A stretch of 35,126 nucleotides of DNA. Source: an uncultured Synechococcaceae cyanobacterium (lineage in GTDB: Bacteria; Cyanobacteriota; Cyanobacteriia; PCC-6307; Cyanobiaceae). Numbering within the stretch: position 1 is the stretch's first letter; the number at the start of each line of letters is the position of its first letter. Position numbers and translations under genes: made by a program. Of the stretch, positions 25,370-34,934 are shown one piece after another. Location: positions 1 to 35,126 of the forward strand of contig CACGJI010000005.1 of assembly GCA_902573335.1 (NCBI GenBank), given 5' to 3'. The notes beneath the pieces were generated by a model. The model saw only the letters and a list, made by a program, of their open reading frames with translations, ran no database searches and was not told the DNA's origin.

Positions 25370-25561
25370 TTATTCAGATTCATAGAGCAAAATAGATTCA
25401 ATTATTCTTTTATCACTATCAGAAAGTTTATAATCTTCCAATTTCCACTGAACGAATTTTACACACTCATCAATAGAAGGATTCTTATCCCGGCACTTAC
25501 GCCACTCTCTAATCCAATCTGCCAAGGCAAAAGTTATTTTTGTAGTAAGCATATTTACCAA
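25370..25561 (-). CDS. hypothetical protein (TTG start, or ATG slightly downstream)
   Basis: TTKITFALADWIREWRKCRDKNPSIDECVKFVQWKLEDYKLSDSDKRIIESILLYESE. Confidence 0.55.
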   Translation of the reverse strand: MVNMLTTKITFALADWIREWRKCRDKNPSIDECVKFVQWKLEDYKLSDSDKRIIESILLYESE

Positions 25562-25695
25562 TCAGAGTAATTAAAATCTCCGCCTATAGGTTCTTCATAA
25601 AATTCCTCTTCTTTTATACCTTTATCATATTTTTCAATTATCTTTTTATAAGAAGCTATTGAGGGAAGTAAATCTCCTACATATATGGGTTCCAT
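25555..25695 (-). CDS. small acidic hypothetical protein (46 aa)
   Basis: MEPIYVGDLLPSIASYKKIIEKYDKGIKEEEFYEEPIGGDFNYSDW*. Confidence 0.5.
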   Translation of the reverse strand: MEPIYVGDLLPSIASYKKIIEKYDKGIKEEEFYEEPIGGDFNYSDW

Positions 25696-26073
25696 TCTAA
25701 TTGTTATAATAATTTTAATTATTTATTATTTTATATAAGAATTGAATAAATAGATTATTAATATGCATTATGGATTTCATCAAAAAGAACAAGATCTTAA
25801 CAGTAATGGCCGTAATTGCAGTTTTATCATTTGCATTAGAAAAAGTAGGCATAATACACCCTTAAAATAATTAATTTCATTTGTTAAATACTTCCTAATG
25901 AAATAAGTAAACCGATACTATTACTGCAAAAATAAGCAATGGAGATAATAATGTAAAAATTAAAGTTGAAAGATTAATAAGCATAAATTTTAAATAAATA
26001 AACAAATTTAATAAACATCACTTTTAAGCATTTGCAATAAGTAAAATTTAAATTATTACGATATAAAAAAAAT

Positions 26074-26271
26074 TTGGATAAAGAAAGATATAAAGAAGAA
26101 TATGAAGAGGGGTCAAACTTACTATGGCCTAGTGATAAAGAAGATAAAATAACTCGGCAATTTTATAAAGATTTATCTGATCTTTCAAAAAACATAAACT
26201 ATAGTAAAAAGAAAAAGCTAAAACTTTTTGAACAAGTAGTTAGAATAATTAAATTCAAAGGCTGGGGTTAA
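26074..26271 (+). CDS. hypothetical protein (65 aa, TTG start)
   Basis: DKERYKEEYEEGSNLLWPSDKEDKITRQFYKDLSDLSK... Confidence 0.5.
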   Translation: MDKERYKEEYEEGSNLLWPSDKEDKITRQFYKDLSDLSKNINYSKKKKLKLFEQVVRIIKFKGWG

Positions 26272-26288
26272 TTAATATTCAAACTAAA

Positions 26289-27149
26289 ATGAAAAATTTA
26301 ATGATATTAATTAAAAGTTTTTTTCTTTTAAGACCAAGATTTTTATCCACTATATTTTTTATTCCAATTCTTTATGGCATTGGCTGGGCTTTATCTCAGC
26401 CACTTTTATTGTTTAATTTTGAAGAAGAAAATTTATCCTTAATTGGAACTATTATTACTTTCTTTCTTTTTATCTTTTTACTCCCATATTGGTTTTATAT
26501 CAAACGAAACAAATCAAGTGCTTGGGTACTTCTTGGGATAACTAAAGACAAATTTTTAAAAAACTTTGTCAATTTGTCTAAAGGTATCTTATTTTCCTTA
26601 GTTTTAATAATTCTAATTCTGGTACCACTATTGCAAAAAAATTATATTTCTTGGATAGGTGAATTCTCGCCAATAATATTATTAAATTCTATTGTACTGG
26701 GATTAGGTGTTGGATTCGCAGAGGAAATAATTTTTAGAGGATGGTTACTAGAAGAACTAAAATTTGAATATGGTACAAAAATATCAATAGCTTTACAAGC
26801 TATAGTTTTTAGCATTGTTCATAATTTATCAAATGACATATTTTGGAACATAATAGGATTACGTTTAGGATTTATTTTACTTGGGATATTTCTATCATTA
26901 GTCAAAATTAGAGATAAAGGTTCTCTATGGAATTGCATAGGACTTCATGGGGGACTTGTGGGTATTTGGTTTTTTATAAATAACGGATTAATAGAATTCA
27001 AAGAAAATACACCTTCTTTTTTAGCAGGTCCTTTTACACAAAATATTCCAAACCCAATCGGAAGCTTCAGTGCAATTTTAATATTACTTTTGTTATGTAT
27101 TTTTTATGCAGTAAAATCAAAAAAAAATTTCCTTAGACGTTTTAATTAG
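26289..27149 (+). CDS. CPBP-family intramembrane metalloprotease
   Basis: GFAEEIIFRGWLLEEL, FSIVHNLSND, CIGLHGGLVGIWF; multiple TM segments. Confidence 0.9.
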   Translation: MKNLMILIKSFFLLRPRFLSTIFFIPILYGIGWALSQPLLLFNFEEENLSLIGTIITFFLFIFLLPYWFYIKRNKSSAWVLLGITKDKFLKNFVNLSKGILFSLVLIILILVPLLQKNYISWIGEFSPIILLNSIVLGLGVGFAEEIIFRGWLLEELKFEYGTKISIALQAIVFSIVHNLSNDIFWNIIGLRLGFILLGIFLSLVKIRDKGSLWNCIGLHGGLVGIWFFINNGLIEFKENTPSFLAGPFTQNIPNPIGSFSAILILLLLCIFYAVKSKKNFLRRFN

Positions 27150-27211
27150 ATATAAATACCGATTGATTTTTGATTAGTAATTGTCAGATTAAAATAAAGC
27201 TTAATTCTCAT

Positions 27212-27376
27212 ATGAACTTTGAGGCAGGAATAAGATTTATTGTCTTTTTAGTAATTTTTGGAGTTACAAACTATCTAATGATGTTGAGAAGATATGAAAA
27301 CGCCATCAAAAAAAAGAAATATTTACAACAGGAAAAAATTTCCAGGCTATACCCTAAAGGTTCATTTATTTTCTGA
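27212..27376 (+). CDS. small TM protein
   Basis: MNFEAGIRFIVFLVIFGVTNYLMMLRRYENAIKKKKYLQQEKISRLYPKGSFIF; internal ATG preferred to track start. Confidence 0.5.
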   Translation: MNFEAGIRFIVFLVIFGVTNYLMMLRRYENAIKKKKYLQQEKISRLYPKGSFIF

Positions 27377-27403
27377 AATTAAAAAAGTTTTTGTAAAATC
27401 TAA

Positions 27404-27652
27404 TCACCATTTTTTATTAGTTTTTTGCCAACCTTCATTTAACAAATTTTGCCACAATAATCTTGCTTCTTCTATAAAAATTTTTTTTCTAGTTTTCATC
27501 AATGGAGGATTTTCTCCATATATTCCCATAATAATTCCTTCTTCAATAAACATATAATCAATAGATTTATCAGAATGATCTTTATCTTTGTAGAAACGCA
27601 CCACCCCTACAAAATTGGAGTCTATTAACCAGAAATCATTAGTTGAATTCAA
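27404..27652 (-). CDS. DUF1651 family protein
   Basis: FWLIDSNFVGVVRFYKD...GIYGENPPLMKTRKKIFIEEARLLWQNLLNEGWQKT. Confidence 0.8.
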   Translation of the reverse strand: MNSTNDFWLIDSNFVGVVRFYKDKDHSDKSIDYMFIEEGIIMGIYGENPPLMKTRKKIFIEEARLLWQNLLNEGWQKTNKKW

Positions 27653-27724
27653 TAAACCAAAAATTAAATTAAATTTATCACATATTTAATTGCAATCTGC
27701 GAGGAAAATATTTATTTGGTTTAT

Positions 27725-28153
27725 TCATATTTGATACGTTTTTTCTTTTTGTCTACTTTTTTTCAATTCGCCACGTTTTTTCTTAACCTCAACTCTTTTC
27801 TTTTGTGATGCTTTAGTGGGTTGTGTAGATTTTCTTAATTTAAATTGTTTATTTAAAGCATTTTTTAGGATTGAACTAAATTTCATTAAAGCTAGCTGCC
27901 TATTTAATAATTGGTTTCTGTGTTTTTGAACCGCTAAACATAAGCTATTATTCACTAATTTGGTTTTCAAGTTTCTCTTAAGAATTTCTTTCTGATAATC
28001 ATTTAATACTTTGGAATCTTCTAAATTAAAAATAATCTCTACTCTACTTTCAATTTTATTTACATTTTGTCCTCCAGGACCGGAGGATCTGGAAAATCGC
28101 CACTTAATTTCCTTTGATGGTATTACTAATGTTTTAGTAACTTTTAAATCCAT
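27725..28153 (-). CDS. arfB: peptide chain release factor-like protein (ArfB type)
   Basis: RSSGPGGQNVNKIESRVE GGQ motif and C-terminal KKRVEVKKKRGELKKSRQK tail. Confidence 0.9.
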   Translation of the reverse strand: MDLKVTKTLVIPSKEIKWRFSRSSGPGGQNVNKIESRVEIIFNLEDSKVLNDYQKEILKRNLKTKLVNNSLCLAVQKHRNQLLNRQLALMKFSSILKNALNKQFKLRKSTQPTKASQKKRVEVKKKRGELKKSRQKEKTYQI

Positions 28154-28219
28154 TTTTATTTGTTTTTGATTTAGATCTTTAGAATCATTTCCTTAATACT
28201 TTAAAACATATCTTTAAAT

Positions 28220-28594
28220 TTGATCGGTAAATACTGGGCGGTTAAGTTAGGTAAACCGAAATTCGGTGTATTTGCCGTATCAATATCTTCGGTATTTATC
28301 CTTTTATATTTCAAAGAATTATCAGATATTGAGTTTGTACTAATTCAAAGGTCACTTATGTACTCAATGTTTGATCTTCTTTTTGAAACACCTTCATATC
28401 GCCCAGTATATGTTATTTCCGATAGTGAAATGAAGGAGTTAAAGAAAAACCAACATCAAGAAGAGCTTGATGAAATTACAAAACAAAAAGTAAGACTTGA
28501 AGATGCTTTTAAGGCTCAACTAAAACATCTTGAAGAGAGAGAAAAAGAAGTAAAAAAAGAACTTAAAGTACTCTCAGCTTCAAAAGATAAATAA
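28220..28594 (+). CDS. hypothetical TM protein with coiled-coil tail
   Basis: FAVSISSVFILLYFKEL...LKHLEEREKEVKKELKVL. Confidence 0.65.
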   Translation: MIGKYWAVKLGKPKFGVFAVSISSVFILLYFKELSDIEFVLIQRSLMYSMFDLLFETPSYRPVYVISDSEMKELKKNQHQEELDEITKQKVRLEDAFKAQLKHLEEREKEVKKELKVLSASKDK

Positions 28595-28617
28595 TTTATT
28601 TTTAGAGAAATTATTTT

Positions 28618-28649
28618 TTCCAAAGACGGTTTTTAACCGTCTTTTTTAA
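28618..28649 (+). terminator. rho-independent terminator
   Basis: AAAGACGGTT TTT AACCGTCTTT followed by TTT. Confidence 0.85.
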
Positions 28650-28713
28650 TTCTTTTAATCTTAAGGAATCCATTAAATCCACAGATTTTAAAAATATTTT
28701 CCATAATTAAAAA

Positions 28714-28818
28714 ATGAATAACAATAAAGAAAAAATAAGAATGTTCTTACCCTTTAGCTGGGTAATTTGTGCAGCAATATCTTTTGCATATATAAATTCG
28801 CATTTAATAAATACCTAA
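28714..28818 (+). CDS. 34-aa TM small protein
   Basis: MNNNKEKIRMFLPFSWVICAAISFAYINSHLINT*. Confidence 0.45.
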   Translation: MNNNKEKIRMFLPFSWVICAAISFAYINSHLINT

Positions 28819-28823
28819 TATAG

Positions 28824-29168
28824 ATGTCTTATCCCTCAAGAGACGAAATACTTGCATCTTCAAAAGGGTGGGTAGCATCTTTTTTAAATTTTCTTCCTGG
28901 TTTAGGATCGGGTTACTTATATCAAAGAAGATGGAAACCCTATTTTTTTACCATCACTGCTAGTACTGCATGGTTCGCTTTAGGTTTTTTTTTACAAGGA
29001 GATTCAGAACCCTCTCAAAGCGAACAAATAATTGGAATTTCTGGTCTTTTTTTTATATCAATAGTTACAGTTATAGAAGCCAACTTGGCTTTCAAAAAAG
29101 CAAGTAATAAAACAAAAGCTGAAAAAGAGAAAATAATCTCGTCTGAAAAAAAAGGATGGTTTAAATAA
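28824..29168 (+). CDS. small integral membrane protein
   Basis: FLNFLPGLGSGYLYQRRWKPYFFT... and hydrophobic segments. Confidence 0.75.
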   Translation: MSYPSRDEILASSKGWVASFLNFLPGLGSGYLYQRRWKPYFFTITASTAWFALGFFLQGDSEPSQSEQIIGISGLFFISIVTVIEANLAFKKASNKTKAEKEKIISSEKKGWFK

Positions 29169-29209
29169 TTTCCATAAATGATTTTTAATATAATTAAAAA
29201 AGATTTTTT

Positions 29210-29482
29210 TTAGTTATAAAAAAATAAAATTTCCTTTTCTTTAAGACCTTCCCATCCCGAGTCTATTAATAATTGATTCAATGTTTCTTTATCAAAATGC
29301 TTAGAACCTGTTTTGACGCATCTATTTCTCATTGATTTTTTAACACCACTCCTTTGTCTTTTATTCTCCTCATCCATTATTCTATTGTATAGATCTAGCA
29401 TTTTTTGAGGGATTGGAGTACCGTCAAGATCCACTCCATTTTCAATAGCAAGATCAACAGCCTGCATTCCCATTTTCTTCAT
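29210..29482 (-). CDS. hypothetical protein (90 aa)
   Basis: MKKMGMQAVDLAIENGVDLDGTPIPQKMLDLYNRIMDEENKRQRSGVKKSMRNRCVKTGSKHFDKETLNQLLIDSGWEGL. Confidence 0.7.
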   Translation of the reverse strand: MKKMGMQAVDLAIENGVDLDGTPIPQKMLDLYNRIMDEENKRQRSGVKKSMRNRCVKTGSKHFDKETLNQLLIDSGWEGLKEKEILFFYN

Positions 29483-29549
29483 ATATTAAAAAAAAGCTGA
29501 AACCATAATAAAACAAAAGTTATTAATCTAAAATTCTTTGAATAATAAT

Positions 29550-29999
29550 TTATTGATTTTGAATTTCCTTAAGTACTCTAATAGCCTCTTTAATATGTTC
29601 AGGACCATTCAATAAATCTCTAAAAATATGCCTAACTGTCCCTTTGCGATCAATAACGTAAGTTACCCTACCATCCATAAAACCTAATACTTTAGGAACT
29701 TTAAAAGTTTTCCTAAGAGAGTCATTTGTGTCGCAAAGTAATGGATATTGTAATTTATTTCTATTAGCAAATGCCAAATGACTTGAGGTGCTTCCATTAC
29801 TTACTCCCCAAACTTGCGCACCTAATACTTTAAATAAGTCATATTTATCTCTAAATCCGCAAACTTCTATAGTGCAACCAGGTGTATCATCTTTTGGATA
29901 AAAAAACAAAACGAGGGGACTTTTTAATCCGTTATTTGATCTTTTAACTCCATTTTGATCCAGTAAAGAAAATTCTGGAATTTTATCTCCAATCTTCAC
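29550..29999 (-). CDS. bcp: peroxiredoxin, Bcp/PrxQ type
   Basis: FYPKDDTPGCTIEVCGFRDKYDLF. Confidence 0.95.
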   Translation of the reverse strand: MKIGDKIPEFSLLDQNGVKRSNNGLKSPLVLFFYPKDDTPGCTIEVCGFRDKYDLFKVLGAQVWGVSNGSTSSHLAFANRNKLQYPLLCDTNDSLRKTFKVPKVLGFMDGRVTYVIDRKGTVRHIFRDLLNGPEHIKEAIRVLKEIQNQ

Positions 30000-30149
30000 A
30001 ATGACTCTTATAAAGTTCCATATTAGAGGTTAATATGTTTTTTTTGTGGCCTTCAAAGTAAATAACTAATATTAAAGTCAGTTTTTTTGTTTTAAAAGAT
30101 ACTAAAAAATTATTGAATTAAACTAGGGTGGTTTTATTAATTCAATATT

Positions 30150-30284
30150 ATGGAATTAATAATTTATATTTTTTTATTTCTTATTCTTTTTTTGGGAGTT
30201 ATTTTTAATTTAAAAATAACTAATTATAAAAAAGTTAAAGAAATACGAAACAAAGCTAAAGATTATTCAAAAAAAAATCTTTAA
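30150..30284 (+). CDS. 44-aa TM small protein
   Basis: MELIIYIFLFLILFLGVIFNLKITNYKKVKEIRNKAKDYSKKNL*. Confidence 0.5.
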   Translation: MELIIYIFLFLILFLGVIFNLKITNYKKVKEIRNKAKDYSKKNL

Positions 30285-30300
30285 ATATGTATTACTAAGA

Positions 30301-30540
30301 TTAAAATTCAATTTTTTCATTTGGAGTAAATACTGAGCAATATTTTTTAACTAGGTCCTTTGGCTGATTGATGGAAGAATTCGTTAATTTTAAATTTAGT
30401 TTTTCTATAGCCTCATTAGCTTTAATCTCACCGAGTCGATATCTTGCACACGTATCCAATACTTTAAACATTTTTGTGGTGACGGCTTCAGCTGGATAAA
30501 TTAGAAAAAATAGGTAAAAAACAACAACTAAGTACTTCAT
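30301..30540 (-). CDS. small predicted secreted protein
   Basis: MKYLVVVFYLFFLIYPAEA signal-like N-terminus. Confidence 0.65.
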   Translation of the reverse strand: MKYLVVVFYLFFLIYPAEAVTTKMFKVLDTCARYRLGEIKANEAIEKLNLKLTNSSINQPKDLVKKYCSVFTPNEKIEF

Positions 30541-30719
30541 TTTTTTTAATAAATTGGATATTTAGCGAATAGTTTCAATAATTTAGAAAAAAATTAATTA
30601 AGAAAAAGATTAAAATTTAATAGAATAATCGAATTTAAGTTGGATCTAGGATTTCTATAAAATAATAATAAAAGAAATTAAGATAAAATAAGTGAAAGTA
30701 ATAAATAATTTCGGTGAAA

Positions 30720-30857
30720 ATGAGAAAATTAATAGATAAACATAAAACTCTTATAAATTGTTACCAAAAAAAATTCAAATTGAGTGATTATCAATTACTT
30801 TGGTTAGTTTTCTTTAAAGGAGTATTAATAACAATAATATTTTTCAAAATTTTTTAA
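30720..30857 (+). CDS. 45-aa small protein
   Basis: MRKLIDKHKTLINCYQKKFKLSDYQLLWLVFFKGVLITIIFFKIF*. Confidence 0.4.
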   Translation: MRKLIDKHKTLINCYQKKFKLSDYQLLWLVFFKGVLITIIFFKIF

Positions 30858-30941
30858 TAAAGCTATTCCAAGAATGAAATTTTCGCATGATTTGACTATA
30901 TTTAATGATAGATTTCCTAATTAGTTAAATAGTTATCAGCT

Positions 30942-31217
30942 ATGAATATTTTTGGTGTAGGTTTGCCTGAAGTTACCGTAATACTTATCTTAGCTCTTTT
31001 AATTTTTGGCCCAAAAAAGCTTCCAGAATTAGGAAAACAGCTTGGCAAAACTTTGAAAAGTCTTAAAAAAGCGTCGAATGAATTTCAAAATGAAATCGAT
31101 CAAGTTATGAACGAAGAAGATAAAGATGAATCTCTTAAATCTATAGAAAGCAATCAAACCAATGAAATTAATCAAGAAAAAATAGATTCAGAAAACAATA
31201 ATTTTTCAAATAAATAG
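30942..31217 (+). CDS. tatA: Sec-independent translocase TatA/E
   Basis: IFGVGLPEVTVILILALLIFGPKKLPELGKQLGKTLKSLKKASNEF. Confidence 0.95.
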   Translation: MNIFGVGLPEVTVILILALLIFGPKKLPELGKQLGKTLKSLKKASNEFQNEIDQVMNEEDKDESLKSIESNQTNEINQEKIDSENNNFSNK

Positions 31218-31236
31218 AATAGCAACAACTAATATC

Positions 31237-31629
31237 TTGGATAGGCCCATAACACCAATAGACGAATTTGAAAGAGCATTAAATAAAGCAGCTCTTACTA
31301 AAGAAGAATATGAATTGATAGACTACATCCGCTATACAAGTGTTTTTACACAGCCTAGTCTTATTAAAGATTTAAAAAGGCCATCAAAGCCTCCTCTTTT
31401 GTCAGTTCTATGTCAAATTTGCAGAAAAATTGGTTCGGAGATGCCAGATCATTTTAAAAAAGTAATTGAGTGGTCAATTGAAATAAGTGATCACGACACA
31501 AAATGGGATGCTCATTTAATTTGCGCAGAAGCATTGAATATAGACAAAATCCCATTAAGTCCTATTCATGGAACAACTTTATTTGATGTTCTTGTTGTAC
31601 ACAAAGAATTATTTCTTGGCTTTGATTAA
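31237..31629 (+). CDS. conserved-looking hypothetical protein
   Basis: Coherent 130-aa ORF ending FDVLVVHKELFLGFD. Confidence 0.65.
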   Translation: MDRPITPIDEFERALNKAALTKEEYELIDYIRYTSVFTQPSLIKDLKRPSKPPLLSVLCQICRKIGSEMPDHFKKVIEWSIEISDHDTKWDAHLICAEALNIDKIPLSPIHGTTLFDVLVVHKELFLGFD

Positions 31630-31635
31630 ATTAAA

Positions 31636-31953
31636 TTAATCATCTAAAGGCACAGAATCAGTATCTATAACTTCCGAATCATCATACTTATTTATTTTAT
31701 TTTCAATCCAGTTATTTATATAACTAACTAAAGGCAATGACCCTCTAAAAATAAAAATAGAGGTAGGCAAAGCGCTTACTAAACCGAATACTGGACTTTT
31801 AAAAAGTAATCTTCCGGCTTTAATATTAAATAAAATAATAAGCGCTGAGGGAACTATAACTTTAACTACTGTTTTGAGAGCCTCAAGCCAACCAACACGA
31901 TATGTCCACCATATTAAAACTATGCCAACTATATATAGGAATAAGTAAGTCAT
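31636..31953 (-). CDS. hypothetical membrane protein
   Basis: Hydrophobic segments YLFLYIVGIVLIWWTY, VIVPSALIILF. Confidence 0.7.
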   Translation of the reverse strand: MTYLFLYIVGIVLIWWTYRVGWLEALKTVVKVIVPSALIILFNIKAGRLLFKSPVFGLVSALPTSIFIFRGSLPLVSYINNWIENKINKYDDSEVIDTDSVPLDD

Positions 31954-32044
31954 AAAAATAGTATAATGATTATCTATTTATCTTGTTCTTACTAAGAAAA
32001 AGATTTTATAATTTTTTTTAACATCAATCATTCAAATTCTAGTA

Positions 32045-32260
32045 ATGAGTTTTTCTGAAATAAGAAAATTTTTAATTAAGATGCAATCTGATGAAGACTT
32101 AAAAGAGCAGGTTACTACATCCTCTACAGCGGATGATGTAGCCCTAATAGGTCAAAGCTTAGGTTATGACTTTTCAGGAGATGATCTCTTAAGATTTAAT
32201 GGACAAAAAGTTGATAAAGTTACCGTTAGAAAGGTAGACCATCCAGGAGAATACCACTAA
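32045..32260 (+). CDS. Nif11-like leader-domain protein
   Basis: MSFSEIRKFLIKMQSDEDLKEQVTTSSTADDVALIGQSLGYDFSGDDLLRF. Confidence 0.8.
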   Translation: MSFSEIRKFLIKMQSDEDLKEQVTTSSTADDVALIGQSLGYDFSGDDLLRFNGQKVDKVTVRKVDHPGEYH

Positions 32261-32264
32261 TAAA

Positions 32265-32750
32265 TTAAGACTTAACCCATATTGCAAGCCCTCCACCCCT
32301 GCCTCGAGCACATAACCAATTATCTTTAGTGCTAATTCCTACAAGTGAGAAAAAAGGCATTTTTTTATCTTCTGGTTTTTTTAATTCCTTATTAAATATT
32401 GGAAAACTACTAATACTAATTTTTAATTCTTCAAAATAAAAAGCCAATAAAGGTCTAAGCCCTTTTAATTCTGCGCTACCCACAAAAGTAATATTTAATA
32501 TTCCGAAATTAATTGAATTTTTTATTTCATAATTTATTTGATCCTCTTTATTTTTACTGTTTAATTCGAGTCTTGCCGACAATACTTGGAGAATCGAACT
32601 GGGTACATTTTTGATTTCATCTGACTCCTTTCCCCATACATAATTAAACTTCCATATTCCTAACAATTCCTCATATACTATTCCGCTACCATTTTTTTGA
32701 GAATTTTTTTCTAATATTTTTAGCTCCTTGATATCAGGTAAGTCTTTCAT
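32265..32750 (-). CDS. conserved-looking hypothetical protein (161 aa)
   Basis: Coherent ORF ending WLCARGRGGGLAIWVKS. Confidence 0.65.
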   Translation of the reverse strand: MKDLPDIKELKILEKNSQKNGSGIVYEELLGIWKFNYVWGKESDEIKNVPSSILQVLSARLELNSKNKEDQINYEIKNSINFGILNITFVGSAELKGLRPLLAFYFEELKISISSFPIFNKELKKPEDKKMPFFSLVGISTKDNWLCARGRGGGLAIWVKS

Positions 32751-32923
32751 AATAGATTTTTTCTAGGAATTTAATATTAAGATAACTTCATAAAAAATGT
32801 TCAAAACCAAAAAGATCACCTCAAAAATATTTCTTTGTTTCAATATATTTCTAAAAAAATAATTTTTTGGCACACATAAGGAACAAGATCTCGTTAATAT
32901 GTTTACATAAAGTTATTAATTCA

Positions 32924-33034
32924 ATGGATTTTATTTCTAAAAGCCAGGGATACATTCCTCTAAAAGCAGTCCCTTACATATTTTTTCTAGCTGTTGTACT
33001 AAGTATCACAACTTCAACAAATACATTTGTCTAA
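32924..33034 (+). CDS. 36-aa single-TM small protein, paralog of 2574-2681
   Basis: MDFISKSQGYIPLKAVPYIFFLAVVLSITTSTNTFV*. Confidence 0.65.
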   Translation: MDFISKSQGYIPLKAVPYIFFLAVVLSITTSTNTFV

Positions 33035-33073
33035 AACTAATTAGTTTTGCGTGAAGAGTAAAGTAAATATTTG

Positions 33074-34603
33074 ATGAAAAAGTACGATGTTGTAATAGTC
33101 GGTAGTGGAATAGGGGGATTATGTTGCGGTTCTATTCTGGCTTTATCGGGTAAGAAAGTTCTTATATGTGAAGCACATACCCAACCGGGAGGTGTTGCTC
33201 ACAGTTTCAAAAGGAAAGGCTACACTTTCGAATCAGGCCCTTCATTGTGGAGTGGGATAGGTAAATGGCCGACAACTAATCCCTTAGGGCAAATCCTTAA
33301 ATTACTCGATGAAAAAGTTGAACTATTTCAATACAAAGGTTGGCAAGTAATTGTCCCAGAAGGCAATTTTAATCTTGATGTGGGGGAAGAACCTTTTAAA
33401 CAAACAATAAAAACTTTAAGAGGTGAGAAATCTGTTAAAGAATGGGAATCATTTATTTCCGAAATAAAACCTCTTAGCCAAATAATAAATGAAATACCTT
33501 TACTCTCATTTTCTCCCGAATCAATAAATTTCTTAGATCTAATAAATTTAACCTCAAAATTTTTACCTAATATCAATCAAATACCAAAAATTAATAAAGG
33601 CTTTGGGAATTTAGTAAATAATCATCTAGAGGATCCTTTTCTCAGAAATTGGGTTGATTTATTGAGCTTTTTGATAAGTGGTATGTCAATGCATGATACA
33701 AATACAGCTGCGATGGCTACTTTATTTAACGAATGGTTTGAACCAAATTCATACCTTGAATACCCTAAAGGAGGTAGTGAATCTATCGTGAAAGCCTTAA
33801 TTAATGGATTTAAAAAAAATGGAGGAGAATTAATTCTCTCTTCGAGAGTAAAGTCAATTAACTTCAATAAAAATTTAGCGACAAGTATAACTCTTAATAA
33901 TGGTTCTAGTTATGGTTGCGATACTATTGTCACTAATACTGATGTTTGGAATTTAAAACAGTTAATTCCAAATGGAATTTCAAAAAAATGGAATACAAAA
34001 GTTTTGAACCCAAATAAATGTGATTCTTTCCTTCATATACATCTAGGTTTTGATGCTGATGGTCTTGAAGATTTGCCAATACATGCGATACATGTTGATG
34101 AGTGGGAAAAAGGTATAACCGCAGAAAGAAATATAGCCGTATTTTCAATCCCATCTGTTTTAGATAAAAATATGGCCCCTAAAGGGAAACATGTTCTTCA
34201 TGGATATACTCCCGCAAATGAACCTTGGGAAATTTGGGAAAACCTAAATCCAAAAGAATTAGAATATAGAAATTTGAAAGAAGAAAGATGTTCAATATTC
34301 CTTAATGCAGTGCGAAAATTCATCCCTGACATAGATGAAAGGATTGATTTAAAGATGCTTGGAACCCCAATCACTCATAAAAAATTCACCAATACCTATT
34401 GCGGTAGTTACGGCCCTGCATTATCTGCAGCAAAAGGTCTTTTCCCAGGCTGCAAAACTCCAGTAAAAAATCTATTTACTTGCGGAGCAAGTACATTTCC
34501 AGGTATTGGAATTCCTGCTGTTTCAGCAAGTGGTGCTTACGCAGCTGAAAAAATTATTGGTAAAAAAGAATTTAAAACTCTTCTTAAGAAAATAAATTTA
34601 TGA
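33074..34603 (+). CDS. CrtISO/phytoene-dehydrogenase-like FAD oxidoreductase
   Basis: DVVIVGSGIGGLCCGSILALSGKKVLICEAHTQPGGVAHSFKRKGYTFESGPSLWSG; C-terminal GIGIPAVSASGAYAAEKI. Confidence 0.92.
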   Translation: MKKYDVVIVGSGIGGLCCGSILALSGKKVLICEAHTQPGGVAHSFKRKGYTFESGPSLWSGIGKWPTTNPLGQILKLLDEKVELFQYKGWQVIVPEGNFNLDVGEEPFKQTIKTLRGEKSVKEWESFISEIKPLSQIINEIPLLSFSPESINFLDLINLTSKFLPNINQIPKINKGFGNLVNNHLEDPFLRNWVDLLSFLISGMSMHDTNTAAMATLFNEWFEPNSYLEYPKGGSESIVKALINGFKKNGGELILSSRVKSINFNKNLATSITLNNGSSYGCDTIVTNTDVWNLKQLIPNGISKKWNTKVLNPNKCDSFLHIHLGFDADGLEDLPIHAIHVDEWEKGITAERNIAVFSIPSVLDKNMAPKGKHVLHGYTPANEPWEIWENLNPKELEYRNLKEERCSIFLNAVRKFIPDIDERIDLKMLGTPITHKKFTNTYCGSYGPALSAAKGLFPGCKTPVKNLFTCGASTFPGIGIPAVSASGAYAAEKIIGKKEFKTLLKKINL

Positions 34604-34719
34604 ATCAAGTTCTTTTTATAACTCTACAAATACATAGTTAAGAAATAAGAATAAAGAAAGCAAAAACGTTCAATAATGATAATCTTTATCTGGACATAAA
34701 CTTAACTTATAGCTCTTAT

Positions 34720-34923
34720 ATGTTTTTCTTATCAATTCCTCAAGCCTGGCATTTAGTTGGCACTTGGACAGAACAACTTCCAAGCGAGTCAAATCTTATA
34801 GGAATGGGCCAAACAGAATTAATGATGACTTTACATTCAATATTCGTTCCTCTCTTACTTATAATTTCATATTACCTATTCCATAGACTTAATAAAAACG
34901 AATCAAAGAAAATTAAAGGATGA
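34720..34923 (+). CDS. small membrane protein
   Basis: ELMMTLHSIFVPLLLIISYYLFHRLNKNESKK. Confidence 0.5.
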   Translation: MFFLSIPQAWHLVGTWTEQLPSESNLIGMGQTELMMTLHSIFVPLLLIISYYLFHRLNKNESKKIKG

Positions 34924-34934
34924 TCGTTTAAGGT

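Noticed and set aside
33328-34154. Minus ORFs inside the CrtISO-like gene
   Set aside because: Shadow ORFs of a strongly supported CDS
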